A DNA stretch of 64,000 nucleotides, from NCBI GenBank assembly GCA_023653785.1, contig JAMKCH010084893.1:1-64000 (forward strand), written 5' to 3'. This DNA comes from Ophioderma brevispina. Taxonomy: Eukaryota > Echinodermata > Ophiuroidea > Amphilepidida > Ophiodermatidae. Of the stretch, positions 24,375 through 36,232 are shown one piece after another; the first letter of the stretch is position 1, and every line of letters begins with the position of its first letter. The translations under genes were made by a program, and so were the position numbers. The notes below the pieces were generated by a model. It saw only the letters and a list, made by a program, of their open reading frames with translations, ran no database searches and was not told the DNA's origin.

Positions 24375-24560
24375 TTCTACAAACCCTGCTTGATAGCTAA
24401 GGTGGACAAGAGTGTCGTGCTTGCTAGTAATACAAAGGTCGCTGGTATTCGAATCCGGCCAAAGCGCGCAGTTTTTTTCAACACTAAGTTGGGCTGGCCC
24501 ATCTCAGGGAATGTTATAAATATACACTGCCTACTCTTGTTCAAAATATTGTTAGTCAAT
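24375..24560 (+). mobile_element. tRNA-derived SINE, family 2, copy 2
   Basis: Second tandem copy: A box TAGCTAAGGTGG near 24391-24402, a B box with one inserted base (GGTATTCGAATCC) near 24444-24456, then CGGCCAAAGCGCGC, a T run, CAACACTAAG, GGGCTGGCC and TCTCAGGGAATG. Same order and spacing as copy 1. Confidence 0.65.
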
Positions 24561-25990
24561 CAGGAGTCACGCCAACATGCGTTATTTTCTGTACAACGAG
24601 AAGGCAAATGGATCGCTGATTTGTGACCTCAATAGATGGTGGAAAAACACTCTGGAAAATGTTCCTATTTGAGGTCTAAATATATGAATTCATTATAAAT
24701 AATGTATTATTTTGCGGAATATCAACACATATCTAAGTTGGTTATTAAGACGTGTGAAAAGGTGTGGGGGTTCAAAACAAACGAATTAAAAGGCGATGAA
24801 TTTTAAGTTTTGAAAACGCGTGGTCTCGGGAGTTATAGACAATCCACCAATTTTAAAGCTCGCAAATTATCATTGAATTGTGTGCTACAAAAATGCTTTG
24901 TGTACGTATTACGCTATCTGTTTTAAGAAAGCGCAGACCCTCAGAAAATGTATATAACCTTGCATTTATGGCATCATGGAATGAATTCGCAATTAGAGCA
25001 GCAGCCCGAGGTTTTGATCAAAGAAACGCTGATACCAATATCTAAAAACGTGAAATTCAGAGGAAAAATATACCTTTTCAATTATGATATTGTATTGACG
25101 GAGAATCGCTGCCTGGTGTGGCCCCAGGATGAGGGGTAAAAGTTAACAATGGCGGGTAAAATGTTTGAAATGATCTAATCTAATTGTATATAGCTCGAAT
25201 CATTCCCTTAGGTACCAGGACGTACAAAAGTCAATTGGGTCACATGCGTGTGTTGCCTCCTTTCCACGATATATGAGAAAATAGGTTAAAGGTGTAGCGT
25301 TATAAGAAGAAAGCGTCACCATTTGCAATACCCAGATTTCGTTGTTTAAAAATATTTTTTTAAATGTTTAATGATAATGATTCCAAATAGGAACGGAATG
25401 TTTGCCTTTCGGCATGTGTTTGTTGTTATAATGGGAGGGGTATAAAATTCCTATAGGGACTCTATGGGAATGGGGATATATACCCCTCCCAATAAAGGGG
25501 AACAACCTATGAAAATATTAAAATATTGAATCAGTAGTATAAAGCAGTGGGCACCACACGAAGTGCCGAATTGACTTTTTTTCCTGCTGGTTTCTAAGGA
25601 AGAATTTGCGACTATATTTAATTCAGATATTTAGAGCAGTTTTAAAACATTTTGAACCCCATAGTAACTGTACCCCTCTCTGGGGGCCACGCGCAGCAGC
25701 GGGTGTCGGTCAGACATTCATATTTGCAAATGTCTATTTTCTCTGATTTTCCCGTTATTCAGATATTGGGATATCGTTGTTTCGTTTGACCTGATGATTT
25801 CCTTGATTTAAAACTGCAGACGTGGTAGGCTACCGCGGGCAAATGGCAAGGTCGTTGACTATTGTATTTTTGTGAAAGCCCAGTAAAATGACCATGTCAA
25901 CAATTTTCGCTGTGAACAAGAGTACTTGGGTGACCTGCGACTAAAAACTATAGTGGTTTACTGAAACCCATCGATTTGCACACACCATTG
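24561..25990. other. ENPP copy B intron; one hairpin
   Basis: A near-palindrome at 25432-25492 (GGGAGGGGTAT ... ATACCCCTCCC around a GGGAAT/ATTCC inner pair) can form a stem of about 25 bp. Its core resembles the GGGGATATATCCCC motif of the 6.3-6.8 kb tandem repeat. No exon was recognised. Confidence 0.5.
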
Positions 25991-25994
25991 CTTC

Positions 25995-26845
25995 AAAACA
26001 CTATATACCCAAATAGCCGTCTAGAAGATCACGGTTAGGTGCTGAAAATATCCACAATGCGGTTCCTCCAAACAACACAGGAAACACAAAATGATCCACG
26101 ATTTAAATAGATGCAATAAGGTAAAGGATCACTCCTTTGTTCAACGCCAGGAACAAGTTATATAATCCAACAACGTGACGCCGCCTAATTCAGTATGCTA
26201 TGTTTCAACATCTATACCCAATAGCCTCGTCTATAAGATCACGGGTTAGTGACAAACATACCACAAGTGGTCCTCCAACAAACAGAAAAAATGAAATCCA
26301 CCGCATGTACAGCTGCATTAAGGTACAGGATACAACCTTTGTTCAACCGCCATTCAAAAAAGCAGGCACCAATTTCTATAATCAACAACGTGAAGCCGAA
26401 TATTCAGTCTGGATGGTTTCAACACTATACCCAAATAGCTGTCTATAAGATCCGGTTAGGTGCAAATACCACAATGTGTGGTCCTCCAACAAACACGAAA
26501 AATGAATCCACGCCTTTAATAGACTGCAATAAGTACAGGAGAAACATCCTTTTGTTCAACGCCATTCAAGAAAAGCAGGCACAATTTCTATAATCAAACA
26601 ACGTTAAGACGCCTAATTCAGTCTGTATTGTTTCAACACTTATACCAAATAGCCTCGGATATAAGATCACGGTTAGGTGAAAGTTCCACAATGTGGTCCT
26701 CCCAAAAAAACAGAAAAAATGAATCCACGCATTTAATAGACTGTAATAAGGTACAGGATACAACCTTTGTTCAACGCCATTCAAGAAAGCAGGAACAAGT
26801 TCTATAATCAACAACGTGAAGCCGCCTAATTCAGTTGGTTTGCAA
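25995..26845 (+). repeat. Tandem repeat, about 213-bp unit, four copies
   Basis: Units start at about 25995, 26208, 26420 and 26635 with AACACTATACCCAAATAGC or a close variant. They carry in order AAGATCACGGTTAGGTG, CCACAATGTGGTCCTCC, AATGAATCCACG, GGTACAGGATACAACC, TTTGTTCAACGCCATTCA and CAACAACGTGAAGCCGCC. The copies differ largely by one-base indels. The array lies in the ENPP copy B intron, 240 bases from the large exon. Confidence 0.85.
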
Positions 26846-27084
26846 ACAAAATATTTAATTTAACAGTTATACATCAGTATTACTGTTTATTATAAAAACA
26901 TTATTTTTGGACGTACAAATGTTGATATAAAGCCAGTGATAGAATTAAAACTTAAAATATCGACATGTGGGCAAATTGCGTTCTGACCATTTCACTTCAA
27001 ATGTTTTTAACATGGGCAATCGTTATTTTCAGTGACAATAGCACTCAGAGTAGTGCTTGAAATTTACATGGACTTGAATCTTAC

Positions 27085-27839
27085 CATCTTTCGGCCATTA
27101 TTCCAAAAACGGGGTTGTTCTCATCGTAATTATATAGATCGCCATCTATATATCATCAAGGCGAATGAATTTGTCATTGGATAAAAGCCATGTCATACCC
27201 ATGTCACCTTGTTGTAACGATGATATTTACTTCGTCCAACATACACAGCCTCTAACCGCTCGATCAAATAACCTATGGTGTCCATCACTTTCCTGAATTG
27301 CAGGATTAATGTTCTGTGATTCAGCCCGAAGTGTTGCCCTAGCACGGTCCGGGTTTGCCTAAAGTACAATACACCAGATTATTGGAATTGTTTGAAATAA
27401 GAGCGGGTACTACAAGATCAACAACGTCTTTGTTGGCTAACCAACGTGTATTTTGGCAACGGTATGGTCGGATAATACCCTCGAATCTTGATATCCATTC
27501 CTGGATATTGGAAAACACCGCTTTGAAATCCTGTTTCTCATTGTCACCCAGCTCTGTCGTCCGTCAGTCCCACCATACAGGGCTTTTGGATTGGTTCCTT
27601 ATTGTCCAATAAGCGTCTAGTTGCGGGTCGTACATCTGGTTGCCTACAAAACCGTGTGATTCTTGGTACAACCCTTACTAAGGTGTAATGATAGAAGGGT
27701 TTAGTTACAAAGGCTGGTAACATAATCAGCTGTAACACCATCTTTTCCAATCGATCAAAAATTGGTGTTTCTATGTCGGTTGACGTAGTCCCACCTATCC
27801 GTCGATGAGATAAATAACACTTTATTGGCCATTCTAGTT
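27085..27839 (-). CDS. Ectonucleotide pyrophosphatase/phosphodiesterase, large exon (copy B)
   Basis: Paralogue of 2696-3476 with the same borders: acceptor AG at 27840-27841 and donor GTAAG at 27080-27084, both at equivalent codons. Minus-strand segments: MANKVLFIS and DYVNRH near 27780-27830; VTKPFYHYTLV (nucleophile Thr region) near 27690-27720; WVT near 27545; a NPAIQESD segment near 27300; EVNIIVTT then GDMGM near 27190-27240. Introns flanking the two copies are unlike each other, while the exons are close, as expected for an old duplication under constraint. Metal-site His is missing in both copies (GDLG, GDMG for GDHG), but a different single-base deletion would explain each, so loss of activity is not shown. 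Joins exons 22882-23007 and 18757-19028. The first exon lies further upstream and was not found. Confidence 0.78.
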
Positions 27840-29887
27840 CTCGTGTAGCAGGAAAGATTCAAAAATAATGTTGGCAAAACAGCAATGCATAAATAAAACT
27901 CGTGTTTAAACTCAATTGTGAAGCCATATTTTTTAATGCAGAAGTACAGATCGCGATGAGATTGCTGGTAGCCAGTCAGTGGTAACGTACACGCCCTCCT
28001 AACACAATCAATACCGGATTTCCCGTGTCATGTCCTCGAAAAATAAGGTGTAATATTTTCCTTTACAACCTGCCATCCAATCCACCGCGTGTAATGGTGT
28101 CCTTTATCTTCGATTCGCAGGTCATTTATTTTCATTCGTCATCATACATAATTCATGCATACCATAATAAAAGGTTAATACAAAAAGTCGTTTCAATTTT
28201 AGTCAATCTGACCATTTTCTTCACCCATTTATCTGGGTCATTCGTTGTTTTATTCTTTGTATTGCCCTTGCATCAATTGGTAAAAGTCCTGCTTTTTGCC
28301 ATTTGAGAATACTTCGATATTTTGTTTGGATAATATTATAAAGTACAGTTTTCTGCAAATCTCTGGCAAAATCAAGGACAAGCCTTATTCATTGTGTGGG
28401 GGTGTAAGGGTGTGTGTGTAAGTGTGTGTGTGTGTGTGTTGTGTGAACTTGTAAACACCTCCGATCGGGGACCATTTTCTAGCCTAAAACCTCCGATCAG
28501 GGACATTTGACGACCGGGACGTCCCCTATCGTAGGACCTACACCATGGGGCCCTATTTAAAAGTGCGAAAATGGCCTGACGCCCTTTTTTGGGTGGGCTA
28601 GAAAACACAATTTTGTGTGTTTTCATGGTCCTACCCACTATAGGGAACATGAAACACACAAACACCTGAAACCCACTGGTCGGTGACATCTGTGGTGTCC
28701 CCTGTCATTTCTGACTAGTGCCCCCTATCGAACACACATCCAAGAGTGTGTGTGTGTGTGTGTGGTTATGTGTATGTGGGTATGTGGTGTGTGTGTGTCT
28801 GTCGATTTATTTGAGGGAACAAAGTCTATCACGATCTCGACTTGACCCATTCTTGATGTCGAAAATCGAGCAAAGGAACTATTTTCATCATATTCACAAT
28901 AGAGTGGTATGTCATATAATGCTATAAACACTCTCACATGTGTTTAATTAGATTTACAAAGCATCACCTCATATCCCCGCCAACGGAAAACTTTGATATG
29001 GAGGTAATTTAAAAAGTTTGTCGGAATCCCGTTACTTCGAAATATCCACCAATCATTGGATGCGACGTTTAAACTGACATTCAATTCACTCTTTGTTAGG
29101 ATTCTATTGTACAGAGTTCAAGCTTTCAATGAATCACTACATATGGGCACTACGTCACCTGTTACCTCTTCTGGAACAAAGAATTTATGATATTAAACTG
29201 ACCAAGAGGCACATGTAGTGTTTTTTCTTAATCCCGTGTGTGTGTTTGCGTAGACCTACTCCGAGTTCTTAATTGATTGATCAAATACATTTATTCTAAT
29301 CTAGTCCGACATAATCTAGGTATAAAATCTTTCAAAATGAGTAATGTACTGATACGCTCAAAGATCCTTTAAATAGTTTATGTGGCTTATACGTTCGTAG
29401 TCTTTATATTGATTGTATTATCAGGACTCAGCATATAGAAAATAAAACACACCATATGAGTACATTCTGTTGTTTAATGGTAAAACCGGAAATCCTGCTG
29501 CCGGTATAATACCGTTAAATGACAACAACCTAAAGGGGGGGGCCCGATTTAAGGATATTGAAATTTTCATCTGATTACGATTGGCATTCACTCCAAAACC
29601 CCTTTCGTTGTAAAGTTTCGCGCCGATATTTCAATCCCGTTTTGGTGCGAGAGCTAAAAACGTGATTTGTAAGCCCATAGAGCGCTCTGTGTAGCATAAA
29701 TTGGCGACCAAAATGGGGCGAATTTCGACTCATAACTCCAAACAAAATCATTTGGCCTAAGATTTCACAGGGTAAATGAGAAAAAAATAGATAAGCTTTC
29801 TTCTGATACCAAATGTTTTTGACACTTCGGGTAAAATTCTGGGGCTTATGCCTGACGAGGATGCTATTAGCGATAGGGCCCCTGGAC
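27840..29887. other. Non-coding with GT microsatellites
   Basis: (GT)n tracts lie at about 28391-28446 and 28745-28800. They frame 300 bases in which CCTCCGATC.GGGGAC and GACGTCCCCTATCG recur with short inverted complements (GGGGAC/GTCCCC). No signal-peptide exon for ENPP copy B was recognised. From 29530 to 29887 the DNA is unique in the window. Confidence 0.45.
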
Positions 29888-31028
29888 CTTTAAAGTTCTA
29901 GTGGGTAGAACGGGTGTTCGTGCACCCCCACTGAAATAAACTTTCTAAGCAATGTCTTATCTCACGAAAAAATGCGTAGAGAAAAGAGAAGCATATGTTA
30001 AAAAAATCAAAAAGTGTCCCACGTATCATTTTTATGAAAATTAGCAATTAGTATCGACATTACAGAAAAATACAATTTTAATATATCTCAGGCCAATTAC
30101 TGTTGATAAATGAACAAATATGATGAGTGCACCTGGACCTATGTTTCGAGGGCAAAGATGAAGATGGAACCATTTTGCAAATTATCAGATGTCCCCATGG
30201 TGACAGAATATGCAAATTAGGGGCGCCATAGCTAAAAATAACAATTTACGATATATCTCAACCAATAATGTTGATTAAATGAACAAATAAGGGTGACTGG
30301 ACCTAGGTTTCGAGGGTTCAAAGATCAAGATTGGAACCATTTCCAAACTTACCAGATTGTCGCCATGATGGAATAATATGCAAATAGGTAGCCAGTAGCT
30401 AAAAACTACAATATCACCAAATGTTGATATAAATGAACAAATAAGGTGACAGGATTGTAGTTTAAGGGCAAGATCAAGAGGAACCTTTTCCAGATGTCAC
30501 CATGGTGACCATTAGTATATCGTAAATTTAGGGGTTCGCCCATCAGCTTAAAAAACTACAATTTGGGCATATAATATGCGCCAATATCAACATACCATTC
30601 CATGTAAGATGACGAGACCTATGTTTTGATGGTTCGAGGATAATTGAAAAGGTTCCCATAAATTATGTTCATGTGTCCACTAACATGTTCAATTGCAAAT
30701 ACTAAGAATATGCAAATAGGGACTTCATTGTCGATAGTCTCGTTTTGGGGGTAACTTTAAGAAACTTTGTTGGCCAAGTAAATTTAGACTTGCACATCTA
30801 TACATAATACTTGTAACTTTCTCTTAAATTCAAGGTATGGAATGATACAAGATAATGCGAGACTAAGATACAGTGTTGTTATCATGCAAAAAGAAAACGT
30901 GAAGAACAGAACTCTACACTCTCCAATGACTCTCTGCATGCCAACATGCATATATGTGATTAACACATAGCATCGTGGCAATTTTACACCCTCAGTAAAT
31001 TTAAAGGAACTGCAGGAGAAAAAATTGG
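29888..31028 (+). repeat. Left inverted arm with internal tandem units
   Basis: Outer edge near TAGAACGGGTGTTCGTGCAC; inner edge at AAAGGAACTGCAGGAG. The degenerate units at about 30070, 30235, 30400 and 30545 each carry TTGATAAATGAACAAAT, GACCTA.GTTT.GAGGG, ACCATTTTCCA, a GTCACCATGGTGAC-like palindrome and ATATGCAAAT. Confidence 0.7.
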
Positions 31029-31497
31029 AGCAGCTTCATATGGAGCGACATCTCCGCCAATCATATAAGTCCCATATCGCATGCCTATCAGTCTTTGAAT
31101 CAGATACCTAACTGTGATCCGCAAAAAAACTCTGATCTTGAACGAGTTGGATTTCACCGTCTGCTGGGAAGATGATACACAACGGAAGTATCAACTTCAC
31201 AGAGGCATCGCCCCTACTCCCATCATAGATTGTCTTCCAGGTGACCCTTCTTCCACCAGAATTATTTTCCGTGACAAAGTAGTTAAAGGCGTTACCCACA
31301 AAGCGCCCCAAGTCTAATCCTCTTGGAAGAGCAAGGGAGCAAAGTGAAATCAACGGGCCCAGAAAATGGGTCTGGTTCAACTTTATCGAGTGTCAAGATG
31401 TCGCTCTCCTTCTTCGTAATATTTGGAAGTTTCTTACCATGAGTCCATAGACCTTCCTTGGCCTCCAACACAGTCGACGACATGGAGCTGGCATCTA
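31020..31497 (-). CDS. Unidentified coding fragment in the composite element
   Basis: Minus-strand coding-like stretch starting after a possible acceptor (TTTCTTAG). Segments: SSTVLEAKEGLWTHGKKLP, NITKKESDILTLDKVEPDP, FSGPVDFTLLPC, then, after a frame change, a stretch ending VRYLIQRLIGMRYGTYMIGG, DVAPYEAAPIFSPAVPLN and a stop. Composition is strongly protein-like and the frame changes sit at homopolymers. The last residues overlap the inner edge of the left inverted arm, and the matching right-arm edge has a similar ending, so this may be the element's own gene. I do not recognise the family. Alternatively it is a host exon captured by the element. Confidence 0.4.
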
Positions 31498-31859
31498 AGA
31501 AATGAGCACTGTAAAAAATAAACTTGTAAAAACAGGCATTGACTGGCCAGCTGGGATAACTACACGCAGAACGTAAATAACTGGAGCCGTAAAAATACGA
31601 AACCATTGCAGGCAACATAAAATAACGGCCCCGTCCGTAAAATCTCAGCTTCAACGTATTGTTGGGTTTTGACTTGTTTTAAAAACAATAATTAAAAACG
31701 TTTATACAATCCTCTGGCCAAATGGTCAACGTTGAGCTATGGCATTCATTCAAACGTTGAGTTACGTACCCCGTGTGGTTGTAAAAAAAGGATATTCAGG
31801 CAAACAATTTTGAGAAAAAGGCAATAAATAAACAAGGGGGGGGGGAAAAAAATAAAAAT

Positions 31860-32038
31860 ATACATAACACTTTGTGTTATATGGTAATGTACACATTTAA
31901 TGTCAAACAATTACTTAATCACCATATGAATAAACTTAATACATGTACCTTACATAGATTCGAACCAGGGCCTTAAGATTACAAGTCCTAAACCTCATCC
32001 ATACACTACATTGACTTTACTGATAGCGGATGCTAAAA
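31860..32038 (-). mobile_element. tRNA-derived SINE, family 1 (minus copy)
   Basis: Reverse-strand B box at 31956-31966 (AGATTCGAACC on plus) and A-box complement at about 31999-32010. Shares the 5' CCGCTATCAGTAAAGT and 3' TACATGTATTAAGTTTAT words with 20143-20300. Inserted within the composite element. Confidence 0.65.
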
Positions 32039-32185
32039 TTATATATATATATAATATATATTATATAGATAATATATATATAGATATAGATATATTATAT
32101 ATATTGATAATATGATATCTAATTATATATATATATAGATATATTTATATATCTAAATATATATCATATATATTATTTATTATTT
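32039..32185. repeat. (TA)n/(TATAGA)n microsatellite
   Basis: AT dinucleotide tract with GATA interruptions, between the SINE and the LINE tail. Confidence 0.9.
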
Positions 32186-34330
32186 TATTTTTTTATTTAA
32201 TCTTTCTTTAGGCAGGGTAGCCCCTTCAATGCTACAGCACTGATCCAAGGAAGGCCCTGCCAGTTACAATACAAGAAAAAAATACAAACTGAAGAAAATG
32301 CACCTACATAAACATACATATATATAAGATAAACAATGAAAAAAATCAAAGGTTTTAAAAACAAGAGGTTTTGAATTGGCCAAGACTCATGTTGTAAAAT
32401 TACATCTAACATCTGCCAGGAAGGCCATTCCAATTTGGTAGACGTGAATGGAAAGTCCTGTTTTCCCTGCTGTAATGTGCCAGATAGGTTCAGATAGAGC
32501 AAAGTTTGTTGTGGACTCCTTAGTACCTTTGAGTGGAATTTTCATGCATAAAGACATATTGAGATGAAAGGTAACTAGGGGCCAACCTTTTATGCATTTA
32601 AATTTATAATTAACATTTGGTTTTAAACCACCTGTCATTTAGTTTGTTCCATTTCAAGGCCACCCATTGTCATTAATTGGGTTTGGTGGATATCTGCAGA
32701 AAAGAATAATCCGAGCTAACCTGTTATGCAGAATTTGGAATGACTTTAAAAGCTCATTAGAACAGATTTTGTCCAACGAAACTTGCAGTAGTTAAAGTTG
32801 GGCATGACTAAAGCATTTGCAAGCATGATTAGGGTGTCTTTGGAATGAATGTTTTACAAGTCTTATTATACACAACGCTTAGAAATCCAAGACCAACATT
32901 TCATTAATATGATCTGCAAGCCATGATAGAATCAAAGTTTACACCTAAATACTATTATACATCAACAGATCAATTAGGTCATTATTACAATATAAAAATT
33001 AATTTAAACATTTTTAAAACTTTATAACATGATGCTGAGTTACCAAAAACCATGAACTTGTGGGTTTTATTGATATTCAAAGTTAATGGTGGTTATGATG
33101 TAAAACCATCAGCAATTTTATCAAAGTTACAGGGAGATCGGATGGAGACTATAGGGGTCATTGCAGTACAAAGAAGGGTGGTATCATCAGCATACAGACC
33201 ACATTTACAATTAACACTATTAGGTAAACTATTTACAAAGTGATGTGAAAAAGAAGGGACCAAGTATGGAGCCTTGTGGAATACCAATATTGATTATTTT
33301 TAAATAAAGTCAGAAAGGGTAGAATAATATACACGTTTGAGCCCTATTACCAAGGTAAGATTAACCCCTCTAAAACCTTTCCTTTTAAACCATATTGAGA
33401 CACTTGTTTGAATTAAGAGAGAATGGTTTACACAGTCGAAGGCTTTCTTCAGGTCAGAAAAATTGCCCCCTGTGGGCACAACATTATTCGTATTGTTAAA
33501 TATAATCTTGAACATCTAGAAGAGTAGTTGATGTGGAATGATTGGGCGGAAACCCGATTGGTGATCAGAAAGAAACCTGTGGTTGTGAGATAAGAGATAA
33601 TTGTGGTGTACAGCCCTTTCAAGAATCTTAGTATAAGAGGCAAAATACTGAGATAGGCCGGGTATTTCCACATCTAATTGGTCACCGTTCTTAAATATGG
33701 GGTGACTTGGCCAATTCCAATCTGCGGGGTATACCGATGTACAAAGAGAAAGGTTGCAAATATTGCCAAAGATGGCAAATGTAAGGGCAGCTAATTTTAT
33801 AGTTTTGACACTTAAATCCTCAATACAGCAGCTTGGTGTTTGGGAAAATCCACAAATTTGTTATATACAAAATCAGGTGGTGTAACATAATAAATTGAAT
33901 GAGTAAGTTTATCATTAGTTTTATCTTTTGTTTACTATTAATATGAATATTATCAAAGTTATCAGCTATTTGGAGCCTACTGAAGTAAAATAATTATTGA
34001 AAACTATTTGCATTATCCTTAGCAGAAGATTAATCCATCATTCCATTTTTTTTAAACAGGCTGTAGGTGTGAGATGATTTGATGGAAGAAGCTTCTTAAT
34101 TGTAGACCATAGCTGCATTGATGATTTCTTTTTAGTTATAGAATCAGAATAGATTTCTTTTTAAGAGTGTGACGAATTATGGCCTTGTTCCTATACATTT
34201 TTAGCTATTGCCAATCATTAGGGTCATTTGTTTTATGAGCTTTGCTATAAAAATAATCACGATTCGTTACAAATAGAGAGGAACTCACTGGTAATCCATC
34301 AGATTATAAATTTAAATTAATATATATATA
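32165..34330 (-). mobile_element. CR1/Jockey-like LINE, 5'-truncated
   Basis: Minus-strand non-LTR retrotransposon with most of its reverse transcriptase, across shifted frames: RDYFYSKAHKTNDPNDW (about 34200-34270) ahead of the RT; an RPIS-like finger block near 33600-33660; SDLKKAFDCVNHSLL near 33410-33455; YLVPSFSHHFVNSLP then YADDTTLL at about 33175-33265 (palm catalytic box, 33180-33194 for YADDT); and a closing segment with KQDFPFTSTKLEWPSWQ near 32390-32470. The 3' end carries a GGCAGGG/CCCTGCC pair at about 32213 and 32263 and then an AATAAA-rich tail at 32165-32200. The endonuclease is missing. It is inserted inside the inverted-arm element, so it is younger than that element. Confidence 0.7.
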
Positions 34331-34485
34331 GATAGATTATAAGATATATATATATATATAGATATATAGATATTGAAATCTATATGATATATATATATAT
34401 AGTATAATAGTGTGTGTGGTTGTGTGTATGTGTGTGTGTGTGTGGTGTATGTGTGGGGGTGTGTGTGTGTGTGTGTGTGGTATAC
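34318..34485. repeat. (TA)n and (TG)n microsatellites
   Basis: TA/GATA tract at 34318-34400 followed by a TG/GTGT tract at 34405-34480. It abuts the 3' side of the minus-strand element at 34470-34897. Confidence 0.9.
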
Positions 34486-34897
34486 TTTTTTTCAAATTAA
34501 ACTAAAGATAAAAGGAGGAAAGGAGTTTTAAAACTCTTTCGTTAAAAATGATAGCGAAAATAAGATTGATTTTTATATGACGTTAATTACGACGTTAGTT
34601 AACCACATTTTATAAGTAAAAAGATTTTTATAGTTCGTACTCTTACATTAAAACAAGAGTAAGGTTACAATTAGAACGTAAATTACGGAAAATATTATAA
34701 CGGTTAGCGTATAAAGACTACCTGTTTTCAAAATGTGGAGTATTATTTTTAGCACTGTTATTAAATTTTTCTGCTTCCAAATGTTAATTTTATGGTTTTT
34801 TTTTTTTAATTAAAATTATGAAGATTATTGAATAATTGGGAGTTTACCGTAATTTAAAAGGTAAAGTCTGGTAAAATTAGGACATTTTTAACAGTGT
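34470..34897 (-). mobile_element. Interspersed element 'ACACTGTTAAAAATG', minus copy
   Basis: Reverse complement of 19685-20137 along its full length, including the microsatellite-side end. The defined end ACACTGT is at 34891-34897. Confidence 0.6.
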
Positions 34898-35760
34898 ACC
34901 GCTGAAATTAACCGGTTCCCTCTGCATGGTTATTAGCTTGTAAAGACGACTTAGGATTAAGCGCAAATTGAAACGTCTATGGCAAGACCTGTACAGTGCA
35001 ATGCCGAGGACATTGGAATTTACTCTGCTAATATCTGTCAGTCTCAGATATATGTTCAAAAGCAAGCATCTCACCATTATTCTGCACCGGTTTGGCACTC
35101 TGACAGTTTATGAGTTTGGTTTAAAGTTAGAAACAGCATGCCCAAGGCCCTGGACAAAGAATAAAAGAGGCTCAAAATTAGACCTCAAATTATGACAGAA
35201 GGACTCATCTATTCCCCTGGGAAAATGGATAACTTGAATTAATCTCTATTAATGACATGGCAGCACTGGTCAACCAGGCGGCAGGGATCACGATTAGGGA
35301 AGTGCAAATGGAGACGAAGCCAGAAGACAAGAAGCTGCCGGGGGTAGTAGTTGACAAGTCAGCTTAGCTTAAAATCAAAACACATCAGACGTTCTCCCAC
35401 CATTCACTTCACGCGCATTGGCCCAAAATTTCCTGATGGCTCATCATTCACACCATTTTTGAGAATGGCACGATCTATACTAACATTTGCAGAATAATTT
35501 GTTCTGCAACTGGGACCTTCCCCCCAGAAAATCTACTCGAGGTCTATGGACTCATTGAAAGCCTGCCTAATATTGCGACGAAGGGAGCAACACTTTGACA
35601 CTTGTCCACGTTTCCAAGGGTTTCCAATTACTTCAGAAACAGTTATTCCCAAAATGCAACGCATTACCTTTTGTGGTGATCTACCTTTGTGAAGGAGATA
35701 TGGTCTTTCATTGGGTCCTCCTGTTTTTCTAGGCGTTCAGCAGTTCTCAGAGCAGAGTTT
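34898..35760 (+). other. Possible coding remnant inside the composite element
   Basis: Protein-like fragments in changing frames on the plus strand, for example INDMAALVNQAAGITIREVQ and PEDKKLPGVVVDKSA near 35240-35370, then TFSHHSLHAHWPK near 35385-35425. The family was not recognised. They may be part of the element's original gene or a further nested transposon. 35770-35870 is A-rich. Confidence 0.25.
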
Positions 35761-36232
35761 CATTTATATCACGCAAAAAAAAAACAAGAAAAAGAAAAGA
35801 AAAAAAACACAAAAAAACAGTAACAAGAGCAAAAAACACCACAAAAGTTAAAAATAGCACACACAAAAAGCAAGGGTAACGAAGTCTCACTGTTTGAAGA
35901 GTTCCAAGTCTACAGACTGTAACAATTTCTTCTGGTGGTGTCTGACATTACAACATAGTTGTTCTATTTGCCTCCTTGCTTTTATGCTACAATATGGATA
36001 GTACATGATGATGCATGTTGGCAGAGAGTCTCGATGAACGAAGAATCCTTTTCTTCACGTTTTCTTTGGATTGATTACAAGATGGAACTGTATCAAGTCG
36101 TACATTAGTCTTTACTCATTGCACACATTGAATGAAAGAGAAAATGCTTAAGTATTTAATAAGTACAGATTGTAAGTCCTAAATGTTGATAACCTCGATT
36201 TGGGATGGATTTTAAAACGTCTTTGGCCCAGT

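Noticed and set aside
25995..26845. CRISPR-like array
   Set aside because: Units are 213 bp and repeat along their whole length with no spacers; this is a eukaryotic tandem repeat.
28391..28800. Element bounded by two GT microsatellites
   Set aside because: The microsatellites flank GGGGAC/GTCCCC-rich DNA, but no matching copy or defined ends were seen in the window.
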